The notes: a model not told the origin generated them from the letters alone. 64,000 nt of DNA from Haloarcula halobia (GCF_029338255.1 NZ_CP119787.1:1302001-1366000), one strand, 5' to 3'. Shown: positions 28,252 to 37,527, counted from the stretch's first letter. Program-made: numbers and translations.

Positions 28252-28521
28252 TCAGGCCGACAGGTAGTACACCTGCTTGCGCGCGTCCGTGAAACTGTAC
28301 CGCGAGTCGACCAGGCCCGTGTCCTGCAGGCGGTTCAGCGCGTAGCGGACCGTCCGGTCCGGGAGCAGCGAGGCCTCGGCCAGCTGCCCCTGTGACAGCG
28401 GGGCCTCGTCATCCAGTACTTTCGCGACGAGCTTCGCGCTCGGCGGGAGCTCGCGCAGGCGGTCCCGGAAGTCCGCTTCGGCGAACGGCGTGGTCGGCGC
28501 ATCTTCGACGGTAGTGCTCAT
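28252..28521 (-). CDS. MarR-like winged-helix regulator, small
   Basis: The 89-residue protein is essentially one winged helix. SAKLVAKVLDDEAPLSQGQLAEASLLPDRTVRYALNRLQDTGLV contains helices 1-4, and YSFTDARKQVYYLSA is the wing. It resembles stand-alone haloarchaeal regulators. The divergent AT-rich spacer (28522-28704) also holds the methyltransferase promoter, so autoregulation or control of that gene is possible. Confidence 0.82.
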   Translation of the reverse strand: MSTTVEDAPTTPFAEADFRDRLRELPPSAKLVAKVLDDEAPLSQGQLAEASLLPDRTVRYALNRLQDTGLVDSRYSFTDARKQVYYLSA

Positions 28522-28674
28522 ATCCGGTGATACTCCAACGGTACTGGTAAAAGTTGGCTATATGTATGACCAAACAATACGAATACCTTGATGTGTATAA
28601 TGTCTCCTTATATTCCGTGACGGTCCGGTCGTTCGAGGGCGGTGGGGGAGTGGGGAACGTGGATTCCAGTATCG

Positions 28675-28681
28675 TTTTATC
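28675..28681 (+). promoter_or_regulatory. TATA-like box of the methyltransferase gene
   Basis: TTTTATC lies 24-30 bases before the GTG at 28705 and decides that start. The spacer between 28540 and 28620 is much more AT-rich than the surroundings. Confidence 0.5.
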
Positions 28682-28704
28682 CCCCGGGAAGCCACAATCG
28701 TAGC

Positions 28705-29409
28705 GTGAAAGGGCAGGAGTGGTACCAGGCCGACACCGTGGCCGAAGAGTACGAGGCCAAGCGGTTCTCCCGCGGCGGACGGCTCATCGACCGCCGGGAG
28801 AAAGCGGCCGTGCTGGAGGCCATCAGTCCCGTCGAGGACAAGAGCGTCCTCGAGGTCGCCTGTGGGACCGGGCGGTTCACCGTCATGCTCGCCGAACGCG
28901 GCGCCGACATCACCGGGCTGGACATCTCCGGACCGATGCTCCAGCAGGGCCGCGAGAAGGCACGGGCCGCCGACGTCGACGACCACGTCGAGTTCATGCG
29001 CGGCGACGCCGCCCGCCTCCCGTTCCCCGACGACCACTTCGACACCGTCATCGCGATGCGTTTTTTCCACCTCGCGGACACCCCCGCGGCGTTCCTCGCA
29101 GAGATGCGCCGGGTGGCCAAAGAGCAGGTCGTCTTCGACACGTTCAACCGGTTCTCGACGCGCTCTATCTACAACTGGGCGCTCCCGATGGGGTCGCGGC
29201 TCTACTCGCGGTGGGAGGTCGACCGCCTGCTCGACGGTGCGGGTCTGGAACTGGTCGGCGAGGACCACGACTGGATCCTCCCTTACGGATTCTACCGGAA
29301 GATCCCGAACGAACTGGCCGCCTCGCTGCGCTCGCTCGACACCGCCATCGGCGAGACGCCGGTCGGCGAGGCGCTCGCGTCCGTCTCCTACTGGAACACC
29401 CACGTGTAG
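28705..29409 (+). CDS. Class I SAM-dependent methyltransferase
   Basis: The 234-residue protein binds S-adenosylmethionine through VLEVACGTGRFTVMLAE (motif I) and GLDISGPML (motif II). DAARLPFPDDHFDTVIAMRFFH is the Ubie/Methyltransf_11-type motif IV region. The C-terminal half contains aromatic, basic segments that may shape the acceptor site. The substrate is unknown. GTG at 28705 is chosen because of the TATA-like box. The glycosyltransferase follows after 49 bases on the same strand, so the two could act on one surface or lipid product. Confidence 0.88.
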   Translation: MKGQEWYQADTVAEEYEAKRFSRGGRLIDRREKAAVLEAISPVEDKSVLEVACGTGRFTVMLAERGADITGLDISGPMLQQGREKARAADVDDHVEFMRGDAARLPFPDDHFDTVIAMRFFHLADTPAAFLAEMRRVAKEQVVFDTFNRFSTRSIYNWALPMGSRLYSRWEVDRLLDGAGLELVGEDHDWILPYGFYRKIPNELAASLRSLDTAIGETPVGEALASVSYWNTHV

Positions 29410-29458
29410 TCGTGCCGGCCCGCGAGTTTTATGCGCTTCCGGAAACGTAGCCGGAGGT

Positions 29459-30364
29459 ATGGAACTCTCGGTAGTGGTCCCGACGCTCAACGGCCGCGAG
29501 GAGCTGGCCGGGTGTCTGGACACACTCGCCGAGCAGGTGCCCACAGCGGAGATCGTCGTCGTCAACGGCCCCTCCGCCGACGGCACGACCGGGATGGTCA
29601 GGGACCGGGACGACGTCTCCGTCCTGGTCGAGATCGCGGACCGGTCGGTCAACGTCGCCCGCAACGCAGGGATCGACCGGGCGACGGGCGACGTCGTCGC
29701 GATGGTCAACCAGGGCCTCTCCGTCGAGGACGGCTGGGTCGGTGCGATTCGCGACGCCTTCGTCGACGGCTGTAACGTCCTGACCGGGCCGACCCACCAC
29801 CAGTTGCGCGCCGGGATGACCACCGAGACAAAGGAGTCACGGACCATCGCGGGTCGCGAGGTGACGTACTTCAACCCCGGCAACGTCGCCATCGAGGCCG
29901 ACGTCCTCGCGGCGCTCGACGGGTTCGACGAGTACCTGGACGTCGGCGGCGCACGGGACTTCGCCCACCGTCTGGCCGGCGCCGGGTACGACGTCACGTG
30001 GGACACCGACATGAGCGTCAGCCGCGAGTTCGAGGCCGACGGGGGCATCACGGAGACGGACTGGCGGTGGAAGTACCGCTCGCTGTCGTACCGGCTGTTG
30101 AAAAACTACGGCGTCCGGCCGACCGTCGCTCGCCGGATCACGAGTCACGCGGTCCGCGACGGCGTCGAGGCGCTGAAAGACGTCGCTCGCGGCGACACGG
30201 TCCCCTCGGAGTGGTTCGCGAACGGCCGGGACGTGGTCGACGGCATCACGACCGGCGGGCGGGACGGAGTCACCGCCCGGGTCCGGGACCGGTCTACTCG
30301 CCGCAACCCCAACGGGCGGTCGAAGCGGGCCGACCGGGCCGTCGCGGTCTACGACTGGCGGTAG
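29459..30364 (+). CDS. Family 2 glycosyltransferase
   Basis: The 301-residue protein begins with the GT2 strand MELSVVVPTLNGREELAGCL. The expected acidic nucleotide-sugar motif is represented by NGPSADGTTG and VNVARNAGIDRATGDVVAMVNQG, without a clear DxD. Residues 120-200 include a plausible acceptor region with a W-rich segment (TDWRWKYRSLSYRLL). No membrane helix is evident, so it would act at the cytoplasmic face. A GGAGG sequence directly precedes the ATG. It abuts the convergent amidohydrolase gene with no base between stops. Confidence 0.87.
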   Translation: MELSVVVPTLNGREELAGCLDTLAEQVPTAEIVVVNGPSADGTTGMVRDRDDVSVLVEIADRSVNVARNAGIDRATGDVVAMVNQGLSVEDGWVGAIRDAFVDGCNVLTGPTHHQLRAGMTTETKESRTIAGREVTYFNPGNVAIEADVLAALDGFDEYLDVGGARDFAHRLAGAGYDVTWDTDMSVSREFEADGGITETDWRWKYRSLSYRLLKNYGVRPTVARRITSHAVRDGVEALKDVARGDTVPSEWFANGRDVVDGITTGGRDGVTARVRDRSTRRNPNGRSKRADRAVAVYDWR

Positions 30365-31174
30365 TCAGGGCGCGAGCTCGTCGACGACGCGCCCGGGATT
30401 GTTCGAGAACACCTTCTTCATCGCGTCTTCTGGCACGTCCAGGGTGAGAATCTCCATCACTGCCACGTTCGGGTGGACCGCCGGGGCGCCGCTCCCGAAG
30501 AGGACGCGGTCGGGGTGTTCGAGCACCGCTCGCTCGAGCTGTCCCCTGTAGCGGACGGCGCTCGTGTCGAGGTACAACTGGTCGTGGCTGTCGAGCAGGT
30601 CGATGGCGTCGTCCATCAGATCGCGCCGGAGCGGGTGGCCGCCGAAGTGCGCGAGGATCACGGGGAAGTCGTAGCCGAGCAGCGCCTCGGCGACCCGGGA
30701 TGGGGGGAACGACTCGCCGCCGTGGACGAGGACGGGGAGCGACACCGACGCGAGTTCCGCCAGCACCTCCTCGTCCGGGAGGCCGTCGGTCGCCGGGTCG
30801 AGCTTGAACCCGAAAAAGCGGTCGTCGTAGGCGTACTGCTCGACGTCGGCCGGCGAGGTGTGTGACTCGCCGCGACGGCTCGTGAGGTTCCGCAGCGTCG
30901 TCCCCGGGCCGGTGTCGAGACCGCGAATCCCGTTGATGCGCGCGAACGCGACCATCGGCCGGCCGACGGTCATCCTGGCGACGCCGTTGTTCGCCTTCAG
31001 GTACGAATCGTCGCGTGGCCCCGGGTAGACGACGGCCCTGACGACCCCAGCCTGGTGCATCTCGCGCTCGAGTTGCTCGGGGTTGCCCACCCCGTCGCGA
31101 GGCCGCCGTTCCTCGTCGGGTTCGAGACGGGCGTGGACGTCGACCACCCGGAACTCGTGCTCCAGCTCCAGCAT
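30365..31174 (-). CDS. Amidohydrolase-family protein with altered metal site
   Basis: The 269-residue protein follows the TIM-barrel amidohydrolase-2 layout: VVDVHARLEPD at the start, GFKLDPATD, VLVHGGESFPPS, VILAHFGGHP and VLFGSGAPAV. The second His of the usual HxH pair is Arg (HAR), and the metal Asp expected in FGSDxP is Gly (FGSGAP). The other His residues remain. It may have changed chemistry or have lost catalysis. It is the only minus-strand gene between the glycosyltransferase and thermosome genes. Confidence 0.8.
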   Translation of the reverse strand: MLELEHEFRVVDVHARLEPDEERRPRDGVGNPEQLEREMHQAGVVRAVVYPGPRDDSYLKANNGVARMTVGRPMVAFARINGIRGLDTGPGTTLRNLTSRRGESHTSPADVEQYAYDDRFFGFKLDPATDGLPDEEVLAELASVSLPVLVHGGESFPPSRVAEALLGYDFPVILAHFGGHPLRRDLMDDAIDLLDSHDQLYLDTSAVRYRGQLERAVLEHPDRVLFGSGAPAVHPNVAVMEILTLDVPEDAMKKVFSNNPGRVVDELAP

Positions 31175-31304
31175 TCTACCCGACTGTGGACCCTTCGCTG
31201 TATTAATTCATCGGACGCCCGACCGTCGCTGGCACTGCACGGCGGCCGTTCCCACACTCATCTGACAGACGGCGGGGGGTTCAGGGCTCGGCCGTTCGGA
31301 AAGG

Positions 31305-31312
31305 TTTATATA
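31305..31312 (+). promoter_or_regulatory. Strong TATA box of the thermosome gene
   Basis: TTTATATA lies about 40 bases before the ATG at 31350, giving a short leader of about 15 bases. It is one of the best TATA matches in the window, consistent with a highly expressed, heat-inducible gene. Confidence 0.65.
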
Positions 31313-31349
31313 GAACCGCTTACGATGGTTTAGGTGAGGTTACACACAC

Positions 31350-32930
31350 ATGTCATCTGGCCAGCGACGCATGGGCGGCCAGCCTCTTTTCATCCTCAGT
31401 GAGGACGCCCAGCGTACACACGGGAAGGACGCACAGTCGTCGAACATCTCGGCCGGCAAGGCCGTCAGCGAGTCGGTACGGACCACGCTCGGTCCCCGCG
31501 GCATGGACAAGATGCTCGTCTCCGACAGCGGCGACGTCGTCATCACGAACGACGGCGCGACGATTCTCGGAGAGATGGACATCGAGCACCCCGCCGCGCA
31601 GATGATCGTCGAGGTCGCCGAGACCCAGGAGGACGAGGTCGGCGACGGCACGACGACGGCGTCCGTGCTCGCGGGCCAGCTGCTCGCGAAGGCCGAGGAC
31701 CTGCTGGACGACGACGTCCACCCGACGACCATCGTCGAGGGGTACCACGCGGCGGCCCAGCTGGCAAACGATGCCATCGAGGAGGTCGTCCTCGACGCCG
31801 ACCTGGACGACGACACGCTCGTCGAGGTCGCCGAGTCCGCCATGACCGGCAAGGGTACTGGCGACGTCAAGGCCCACCGCCTCGCCGAAGTCGTCGTCGA
31901 GGCCGTCAGCCACGCGAAATCCGATGCCGGCGTCAACCGCGACAACATCGAGATCCACACCCAGACGGGCGCGGCCTCCTCGGCCACGGAGCTCGTCGAG
32001 GGCGTCATCCTCGACGAGACGCCCGTCCACGACAACATGCCACAGTCCGTCGAGGACGCCTCCATCGCCGTCCTCGACTTCGAGCTCGACGTCCGCGAGA
32101 GCAACATCGACGCCGAGTACAACGTCTCCAGCGTCGACGATCTCACCGCCGCACTGGACGCCGAAGAGCAGGAACTCCAGGGCTACGCGCAGGCCATCGT
32201 CGACGCCGGCGTCGACGTCGTCTTCACGACCGAGGACGTCGCCGACCGCGTCGCATCCAGCCTCGCGAAGGCGGGCGTCCTCGTCGAGGAGGGCCTCCCG
32301 ATGAAACAGACCAAGAAGGTCGTCAACGCGACCGGCGCCAAGCGCATCGGCTCCATCGACGACCTCTCCGAGGAGGTGCTTGGCCACGCCGACAGCGTCA
32401 CCGTCCAGAAGCACGGCGACGAGGAGTCGACGGTCATCACCGGGGGAGCGACCGCCGAGGCCGTCACCATCTTCGCCCGCGGGTCGACCGACCACGTCGT
32501 CGACGAGATCGAGCGCGCGCTCGAGGACGCCCTGGGGGTCACCGTCGCCGCGCTGGACGCCGGTGGCGTCGTCCCCGGTGCTGGCGCGACCGAGATTGCC
32601 ATCGCGGACCACATCCGCTCCGAGGCGGCGTCCATCGAGGGCCGCAAACAGCTCGCCGTCGACGCGTTCGCCGACGCCATCGACGTGCTGCCCCGCACGC
32701 TCGCCGAGAACACCGGCCTCGACGCCATCGACGCGCTCGTCGACCTGCGCGCCCGCCACGAGAACGAGGGCATCGCCGGCATCATCAGCGAGGGCCAGAC
32801 CGGCATCATCGGTGACCCCGTCGAGCACGGCATCCTCGACCCCGCCGCCGTCAAGCACGAGGCCATCGACTCCGCCACCGAGGCGGCGACGATGATCGTC
32901 CGCATCGACGACGTCATCTCGTCGTCGTAA
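31350..32930 (+). CDS. ths: Thermosome subunit (group II chaperonin)
   Basis: Thermosome rings fold proteins in an ATP-driven cycle. This subunit has the full set: TLGPRGMDKMLV, DGATIL and EVGDGTTT in the first equatorial part, the apical domain, and GAGATEIAIADHI before the C-terminal equatorial part. At 526 residues it ends VRIDDVISSS and lacks the Gly-Gly-Met tail found in the main haloarchaeal subunits. In length it resembles the third paralogue (Cct3 type) of Haloferax volcanii. Which subunit it is cannot be settled without the paralogues. Confidence 0.95.
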   Translation: MSSGQRRMGGQPLFILSEDAQRTHGKDAQSSNISAGKAVSESVRTTLGPRGMDKMLVSDSGDVVITNDGATILGEMDIEHPAAQMIVEVAETQEDEVGDGTTTASVLAGQLLAKAEDLLDDDVHPTTIVEGYHAAAQLANDAIEEVVLDADLDDDTLVEVAESAMTGKGTGDVKAHRLAEVVVEAVSHAKSDAGVNRDNIEIHTQTGAASSATELVEGVILDETPVHDNMPQSVEDASIAVLDFELDVRESNIDAEYNVSSVDDLTAALDAEEQELQGYAQAIVDAGVDVVFTTEDVADRVASSLAKAGVLVEEGLPMKQTKKVVNATGAKRIGSIDDLSEEVLGHADSVTVQKHGDEESTVITGGATAEAVTIFARGSTDHVVDEIERALEDALGVTVAALDAGGVVPGAGATEIAIADHIRSEAASIEGRKQLAVDAFADAIDVLPRTLAENTGLDAIDALVDLRARHENEGIAGIISEGQTGIIGDPVEHGILDPAAVKHEAIDSATEAATMIVRIDDVISSS

Positions 32931-33032
32931 GCCGCTCATCGCACCGGATCGTCGCACTCCCCTTTCTTTCGCCGCGAAAACACGCTTCGGGTAGTCACTC
33001 ACGCGTCGGCGACCGACCCGGTTTCCGTCCGC

Positions 33033-33224
33033 CTACTCGAGGACCGATAGCGTCCCGGTTCGGCACTTCGAACAGTGCACGCGCCTCGACTCGATGAAGA
33101 CGGTCTCGCAGTCAGAACATTCGTACAGGCGCGCTTCCGGCGCCGACAGCGTCGTCTCCACGGCCTCCGGCACGTCCTCGCGTCGTCCGAAGGCCCCACC
33201 GATGTAACTCTTCAGGCTGAGCAT
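33033..33224 (-). CDS. Small zinc-ribbon protein
   Basis: The 63-residue protein has two CxxC pairs (CSDC and CSKC, 15 residues apart), a complete zinc ribbon, after a helical N-terminus (MLSLKSYIGGAFG). It belongs to the haloarchaeal small CPxCG/CxxC-type proteins, many of which affect stress or biofilm traits. Its role here is unknown. An ATATC sequence about 30 bases upstream may be its promoter. Confidence 0.75.
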   Translation of the reverse strand: MLSLKSYIGGAFGRREDVPEAVETTLSAPEARLYECSDCETVFIESRRVHCSKCRTGTLSVLE

Positions 33225-33317
33225 GACTCAGGTACGACCGACAGGAGCATCAAGATATCGACTGGTACAAATATCGGACGTACGCGGCCGTGAACCGGCA
33301 AGGTCGCGCCGGGCGGG

Positions 33318-34010
33318 TCAGGCGGCCGACGCGTAGTCGTCGAAGGCGTCGATATCGACGCCGTCGGCGGTGATCTCGGCGACGACGACGCCGTTGCCCG
33401 ACCCGGTGTCGCGCTCGGCGGCCGCGGTGACCGCACGGATGGCGAGCGCGCGGGCGTCCTCGATGCTCATCTCGGGGTCGTACTCGCCCTCGATGGTCCC
33501 CGTGGCCACCATCGTCCCGGAGCCGGTGACGGTGTAGTCGTCCTGCAGGACGCCGCCGGCGGGGTCGATGCTGTAGACGTGGCTGCCCTCCTCGTCGACG
33601 CCGCCGATGATGGGGTTGATGGCGAAGTACGGGCCGCCACGGGCGAAGTTCCCGGCCAGGGTCGCCAGGCCGTGGATCGACATCGTCTCGTCCCGGCGGA
33701 CCTCGTAGAGGTTCGCCTCGGCGCGAATCGAGCGGATGAACGACTGTGCGCCGCCGACGCTCCCGACGAGGGTCATCGCCGCCGTCGGGTGGATCTGCTC
33801 GACCTTGGTGACCTGCTTGTTCGAGACGAAACGGCCGCCCAGCGAGGCGCGCCGGTCCGTCGCGACGACGACGCCCTCCTCGGTGCTGATGCCGACGGTG
33901 GTCGTCCCCGTCTTGACGACGGCCTCGTCGTCCTCGGTCCCTTCGTCGGCCGGGATGGACCCGACCTCGGGATCGTAGGCGTCGGTCAGTCGGTCGTCGG
34001 GGTCGTACAT
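33318..34010 (-). CDS. psmB: Proteasome beta subunit
   Basis: This is the catalytic subunit of the 20S proteasome. The first 35 residues are a removable propeptide ending in Gly. Cleavage at TG|TTTVG exposes catalytic Thr36, and the later DRRASLGGRFVSNK segment carries the conserved Asp and Lys. It totals 230 residues. The ATG at 34010 shares one base with the psmA stop (TGATG), so beta is translated by coupling to alpha; GTG at 34013 is an alternative. Confidence 0.96.
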   Translation of the reverse strand: MYDPDDRLTDAYDPEVGSIPADEGTEDDEAVVKTGTTTVGISTEEGVVVATDRRASLGGRFVSNKQVTKVEQIHPTAAMTLVGSVGGAQSFIRSIRAEANLYEVRRDETMSIHGLATLAGNFARGGPYFAINPIIGGVDEEGSHVYSIDPAGGVLQDDYTVTGSGTMVATGTIEGEYDPEMSIEDARALAIRAVTAAAERDTGSGNGVVVAEITADGVDIDAFDDYASAA

Positions 34011-34744
34011 CACTCCTCACCTCCGAGTTCGAACTCGGCCAGCCGGTCCGAGACGTCGTTTTCGGGGAGCGTGCTGAACTGCTCGCTCTCGACGTCGATG
34101 GTCGCGATGTCGACGCCCGTCGGGTCGAGGCCGTCGTCGTTGATGGAGGCGAGCGCCCGGAGCGCGAGTTCGATGCCGCCCTCGAGGTCCAGGCCCTCCG
34201 CGTACTCGTCCTCGAGGAATCGCTGGATGTCCTCGCGCGACCCGCCGATGGCGACGGCCTGCCACTCGTAGGGCGTCCCCGAGGGATCCGTCTCGAAGAG
34301 GCGGGGTTCGCCGTCCTCGATGCCGCCGACCAGCAGGGCGACCCCGAACGGGCGTGCGCCGCCGGTCTGGGTGTACTGCTGGATGTAGTCGGTGACCTCC
34401 TTCGTGAGCGCCTCGACGGAGGCCGGTTCGTCGTAGCGCAGGCGGTTGACCTGGGCCTGGCGTCGGGCCACGTCGATGAGCTGTCTGGCGTCGGCGACGT
34501 GACCGGCGCTGGCGACGCCGACGTGGTCGTCTATCTCGTGTATCTTCTCGATGCTGTCGCGTTCGATGAGCGGCGACCGGGCGTGTCGGTCGGCGGCCAG
34601 CACCACGCCGTCCGCCGTTCGGATGCCGACGCTGGGTGTGCCGCGCTTGACCGCTTCACGGGCGTACTCGACCTGGTAGAGGCGGCCGTCCGGGGAGAAG
34701 ATGGTTATCCCGCGGTCGTAGGCCTGTTGTTCGTTTCCTTGCAT
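34010..34744 (-). CDS. psmA: Proteasome alpha subunit
   Basis: Alpha subunits form the outer rings and gate of the 20S proteasome and dock its ATPases. The 244-residue sequence begins with the gate region YDRGITIFSPDGRLYQVEYA, the family signature. It also has AVKRGTPSVGIRTADGVVLAADR and the later GVALLVGGIEDG. It leads the psmA-psmB operon; having them adjacent is notable because many haloarchaea keep them apart. A second alpha gene is not visible in the window. Confidence 0.97.
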   Translation of the reverse strand: MQGNEQQAYDRGITIFSPDGRLYQVEYAREAVKRGTPSVGIRTADGVVLAADRHARSPLIERDSIEKIHEIDDHVGVASAGHVADARQLIDVARRQAQVNRLRYDEPASVEALTKEVTDYIQQYTQTGGARPFGVALLVGGIEDGEPRLFETDPSGTPYEWQAVAIGGSREDIQRFLEDEYAEGLDLEGGIELALRALASINDDGLDPTGVDIATIDVESEQFSTLPENDVSDRLAEFELGGEE

Positions 34745-34781
34745 TGTGTGTACTCAGTGTTCACCCGAGGTTAGGGCTTCA

Positions 34782-34790
34782 GTTATATAA
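34782..34790 (-). promoter_or_regulatory. TATA box of the psmA-psmB operon
   Basis: On the minus strand TTATATAAC lies about 42 bases before the psmA ATG, giving a leader of about 16 bases. It is a near-ideal archaeal TATA box. Confidence 0.6.
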
Positions 34791-34817
34791 GCCACCTTAC
34801 GCTGGCAATTCTCGCCG

Positions 34818-35156
34818 TCAGTACAGCGAGAGATCGCCGGTGACCCGGTCGACGAGGTCGTCCTCGGCCGGGCCGACGGCGAGCGCCGTCACGGTGCCGG
34901 GTTCCAGCTGGGTGTGGCCCGCGTCCCTGACTATCGCATGGGGCAGACCCTCGCGCTCCGCGCGGTCGGCGAGTTCGAACAGCTCGGACTCGCCCGTCGC
35001 CTTGAGGACGACCTTCTTCTGACCCTCGCCCTTCCAGGCGTTGCGGGCCTGCCGTCCGGTGTCCTCGTAGGCCGACAGGGACGCGTGTGCGACCTGGGCG
35101 GCGAGTTTCCCCTCGCCCATGCCGATGTCGGCCCGTGCGACGATGGCCTGCTTCAT
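34818..35156 (-). CDS. pth2: Peptidyl-tRNA hydrolase, Pth2 type
   Basis: Pth2 releases tRNA from stalled peptidyl-tRNA. The 112-residue protein has the family core: [24 protein letters not shown] (active-site Lys and the Q-AHAS motif), [10 protein letters not shown] and [17 protein letters not shown]. Length and motifs are complete. It lies on the same strand as, and just downstream of, the psmA promoter side, and diverges from the membrane protein gene at 35264. Confidence 0.95.
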   Translation of the reverse strand: MKQAIVARADIGMGEGKLAAQVAHASLSAYEDTGRQARNAWKGEGQKKVVLKATGESELFELADRAEREGLPHAIVRDAGHTQLEPGTVTALAVGPAEDDLVDRVTGDLSLY

Positions 35157-35263
35157 ACCCGCCCCTAGACTGCCGCCCTTAAGCCCCCGTCGGAGCACCG
35201 ACCCAGTTGCACGTACCACAGGGTACATACGGTGTCGGTGTGGACCCACCGAGAACAGACCCG

Positions 35264-35965
35264 ATGCTCCGTACACTGCTGGTTCGCCCCGCCGAGTTCT
35301 TCGAGGGGCGACGCGACGACCTCAACGGCGTGACCGGCGGCCTCGTGATGCTGGGGTTCGCCGTGGCCACCACCGCCGTGGCCGCCGTCGTCCTCTTTGC
35401 GCTGACGCGAGCTGTCGAAGGGACCACGACGATTCCGAACCCCGACCGACCCGCCGAGTCGGTCTGCTCGGGCGAGTCCCCGCCGGCGGCCTGTAGCGAA
35501 CCCGCCGCGGTCACCGTCGACGTCGGTGCGCTCGTCTGGGGGAACGCCGTCGACGCGCTGCCGCTGCTGTTTTTCGGCCTCCTGGCCGGCGCGCTCCTCC
35601 TGGCGGTCGCCCTCCACTTCGGCGCGAAACTGGCCCGGGGGAGCGGTGGGTTCGGGGCGACGGTGGAGATTACCGCCTGGGGACTGCTTCCGACGCTCGT
35701 CGCCGTCGTCGTGGGCGGTGCTCTGCTCGTCGGCTTCGCCGTCCGGACCGACCTCTCCGTCGCCGACCCGGACCGGGTGGCCGCCGCGTTCCGGCCGATA
35801 CAGACCGGCGTGCAGGGACTGACACTGCTGCTCGTGCAGGTCGCGGGCGCGGCCTGGCAGGCGTTCGTCTGGGCGGCCGGACTCCGGGTGGCCCATCGGC
35901 TCCACCGCATCGGGGCCATCGCGCTGGCCGTCATCGTCGCGACGCTCCCGGTGGTGTTGCTCTAA
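35264..35965 (+). CDS. Yip1-like multi-pass membrane protein
   Basis: The 233-residue protein has five predicted membrane helices (about 25-48, 100-125, 140-165, 185-208, 212-233). It begins with a Yip1-type [18 protein letters not shown] segment. A Cys/Pro-rich loop after the first helix would be outside. Function is unknown. The start is uncertain: ATG at 35264 gives the typical N-terminus, while GTG at 35240 is possible. Confidence 0.78.
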   Translation: MLRTLLVRPAEFFEGRRDDLNGVTGGLVMLGFAVATTAVAAVVLFALTRAVEGTTTIPNPDRPAESVCSGESPPAACSEPAAVTVDVGALVWGNAVDALPLLFFGLLAGALLLAVALHFGAKLARGSGGFGATVEITAWGLLPTLVAVVVGGALLVGFAVRTDLSVADPDRVAAAFRPIQTGVQGLTLLLVQVAGAAWQAFVWAAGLRVAHRLHRIGAIALAVIVATLPVVLL

Positions 35966-35982
35966 CCCCGGCAGGGCGACGC

Positions 35983-36732
35983 TCAGTCGACCTCGCCCGG
36001 CACCTCGGTGAGCGTCGTCCCGTCGTGACGGACAGCGACCTCGAAGGTGGTGTTGTCCTCGACGGCGGTGAAGTCCATCGTCACGGCGAAGGTCCCGTCG
36101 TCCCGGACGACGGCGGGCTTCTGTCGCAGGAAGGGGCTGGCCGAATCGGTGCTGCGCACCCGTACCGTCAGTTCGCTGCCGGCCCCGACGTCGGTCGTCC
36201 CCCGAATCGTCTGGTCGGGGGCCGCGCCGACGGTGAGCCGGTCGCCCTCGTGAACGATGTGCGTCCCCGGTGCCGGCGTGGGCTCGGGGGTCGGTTCCGC
36301 GCTGACCGAGGCGTCGATGTGGGCGGTGCGGGTCGCCACGACGCCGGTGTCGTTCCGGACGACGACGGTGGCGGTGGCGTTCTCCTCGACGCCCCGGAGG
36401 TCGAAGCTCGCCGCGAACGTCCCGTTCTCGCGGACCGTCGCCAACTCCGTGTAGAGGAACGGCGACGCGCTGTCGGTGCTCTCGATACGGACCGTCAGGT
36501 CGGTCCCCGCCGCGACGCCGGTCGTGCCACGGACGGTCTCGTTCGCGGTTGCCTGGAGGACCAGCGACTCGGTGCCCGGCTGGATTGCCGTCCCGCGCGG
36601 CGTCTCGGCCGGCGCTGACTGGCCGCCGTCGACCCCGTCGTTCGTGACGAGCGGGACGCCGACGGCGGCGCCGGCGAGGACCAGCGCCACGAGCCCCAGG
36701 CCCGCGACGAGGGCGACCCGGTGGCTGTTCAT
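35983..36732 (-). CDS. Secreted or anchored surface protein with two tandem BGTF-like domains
   Basis: The 249-residue protein starts with an N-terminal membrane helix (VALVAGLGLVALVLAGAAVGV) that acts as a signal or anchor. Two homologous beta domains follow. The first covers about 55-135 and the second about 160-245, each with T(V/I)RGTT, LTVR(I/V)xSTDSASPFL, an NGTF/DGTF turn, and EE/ED-NxTxxVxVR. The repeats resemble the domain found in haloarchaeal surface glycoproteins. A Pro/Glu/Thr linker joins them. It probably sits on the outer cell surface. N-glycosylation sequons (NAT, NTT, NGT) are present. Confidence 0.82.
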   Translation of the reverse strand: MNSHRVALVAGLGLVALVLAGAAVGVPLVTNDGVDGGQSAPAETPRGTAIQPGTESLVLQATANETVRGTTGVAAGTDLTVRIESTDSASPFLYTELATVRENGTFAASFDLRGVEENATATVVVRNDTGVVATRTAHIDASVSAEPTPEPTPAPGTHIVHEGDRLTVGAAPDQTIRGTTDVGAGSELTVRVRSTDSASPFLRQKPAVVRDDGTFAVTMDFTAVEDNTTFEVAVRHDGTTLTEVPGEVD

Positions 36733-36909
36733 CGACGCACCCCCCGTTGTCGCTGTCCGTGGTCCGCTGTCCGGTACGACTGGTCGTCCGCTGGAGGGGA
36801 TGGGCGGCTGGGCCGCATACACGGTAGACTTGACGCGTGTCGGACATAACCCTCCTCGTGGCTCAAAGCCGAGTTGAAGCAACCGGTGATGCCACGCCGA
36901 GGCGGGAGG

Positions 36910-36915
36910 TTTAGG
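36910..36915 (+). promoter_or_regulatory. TATA-like box of dcd
   Basis: TTTAGG lies 25-30 bases before the ATG at 36940 and supports that start over upstream in-frame ATGs. Confidence 0.5.
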
Positions 36916-36939
36916 TACCGCGTGGCGCTACCTCGGGTA

Positions 36940-37527
36940 ATGATACTCTCGGACGCCGACATCCTCCGCCGCCTGGAGGCGGGCGACCTGGTCGTCGAAC
37001 CGCTCGACGACCCGGACATCCAGATCCAGCCCGCGAGCATCGACCTCCGGCTCGGCAGCCAGTTCCTCGAGTTCCAGCACGCGAACATCCCGTGTATCCA
37101 CCCCAACTCCGAGTCGGAGGTCGGCGAGTACGTCGAGGAGACAGAGATCGACGAGGGCGGGGAGTACATCCTCCACCCCGGCGACTTCGTGCTGGGGACG
37201 ACCTACGAGCGCGTCGAGATCCCCGACGACCTCATCGCCCACGTCGAGGGGCGGTCGTCGCTTGGCCGCCTGGCGATCGTCGTCCACGCGACTGCCGGCC
37301 TCTGTGATCCCGGCTACGAGGGCCAAATAACGCTCGAGCTGTCCAACCTCGGCACGGCGCCCGTCGCGCTCACGCCGGGGATGCGCATCTCCCAGCTTAC
37401 CTTCACGGAACTGAAGACCCCCGCCGACCGCCCCTACGGGGAGGAACGGGGCTCGAAGTACCAGGGCCAGCGGGGGCCACAGGCGAGCAAGATACAGGGA
37501 GACCGGGAATTCGGTGGCGACCAATGA
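36940..37527 (+). CDS. dcd: dCTP deaminase
   Basis: The enzyme converts dCTP to dUTP (or directly to dUMP in bifunctional archaeal forms), supplying thymidylate synthesis. The 195-residue protein contains the active-site GRSSLGRLA motif and the catalytic Glu in [10 protein letters not shown], plus the lid-type [12 protein letters not shown] near the end. All are intact. The dcd stop region recurs 17 bases later as an imperfect 16-base repeat before the ThiR-type gene. Confidence 0.95.
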   Translation: MILSDADILRRLEAGDLVVEPLDDPDIQIQPASIDLRLGSQFLEFQHANIPCIHPNSESEVGEYVEETEIDEGGEYILHPGDFVLGTTYERVEIPDDLIAHVEGRSSLGRLAIVVHATAGLCDPGYEGQITLELSNLGTAPVALTPGMRISQLTFTELKTPADRPYGEERGSKYQGQRGPQASKIQGDREFGGDQ

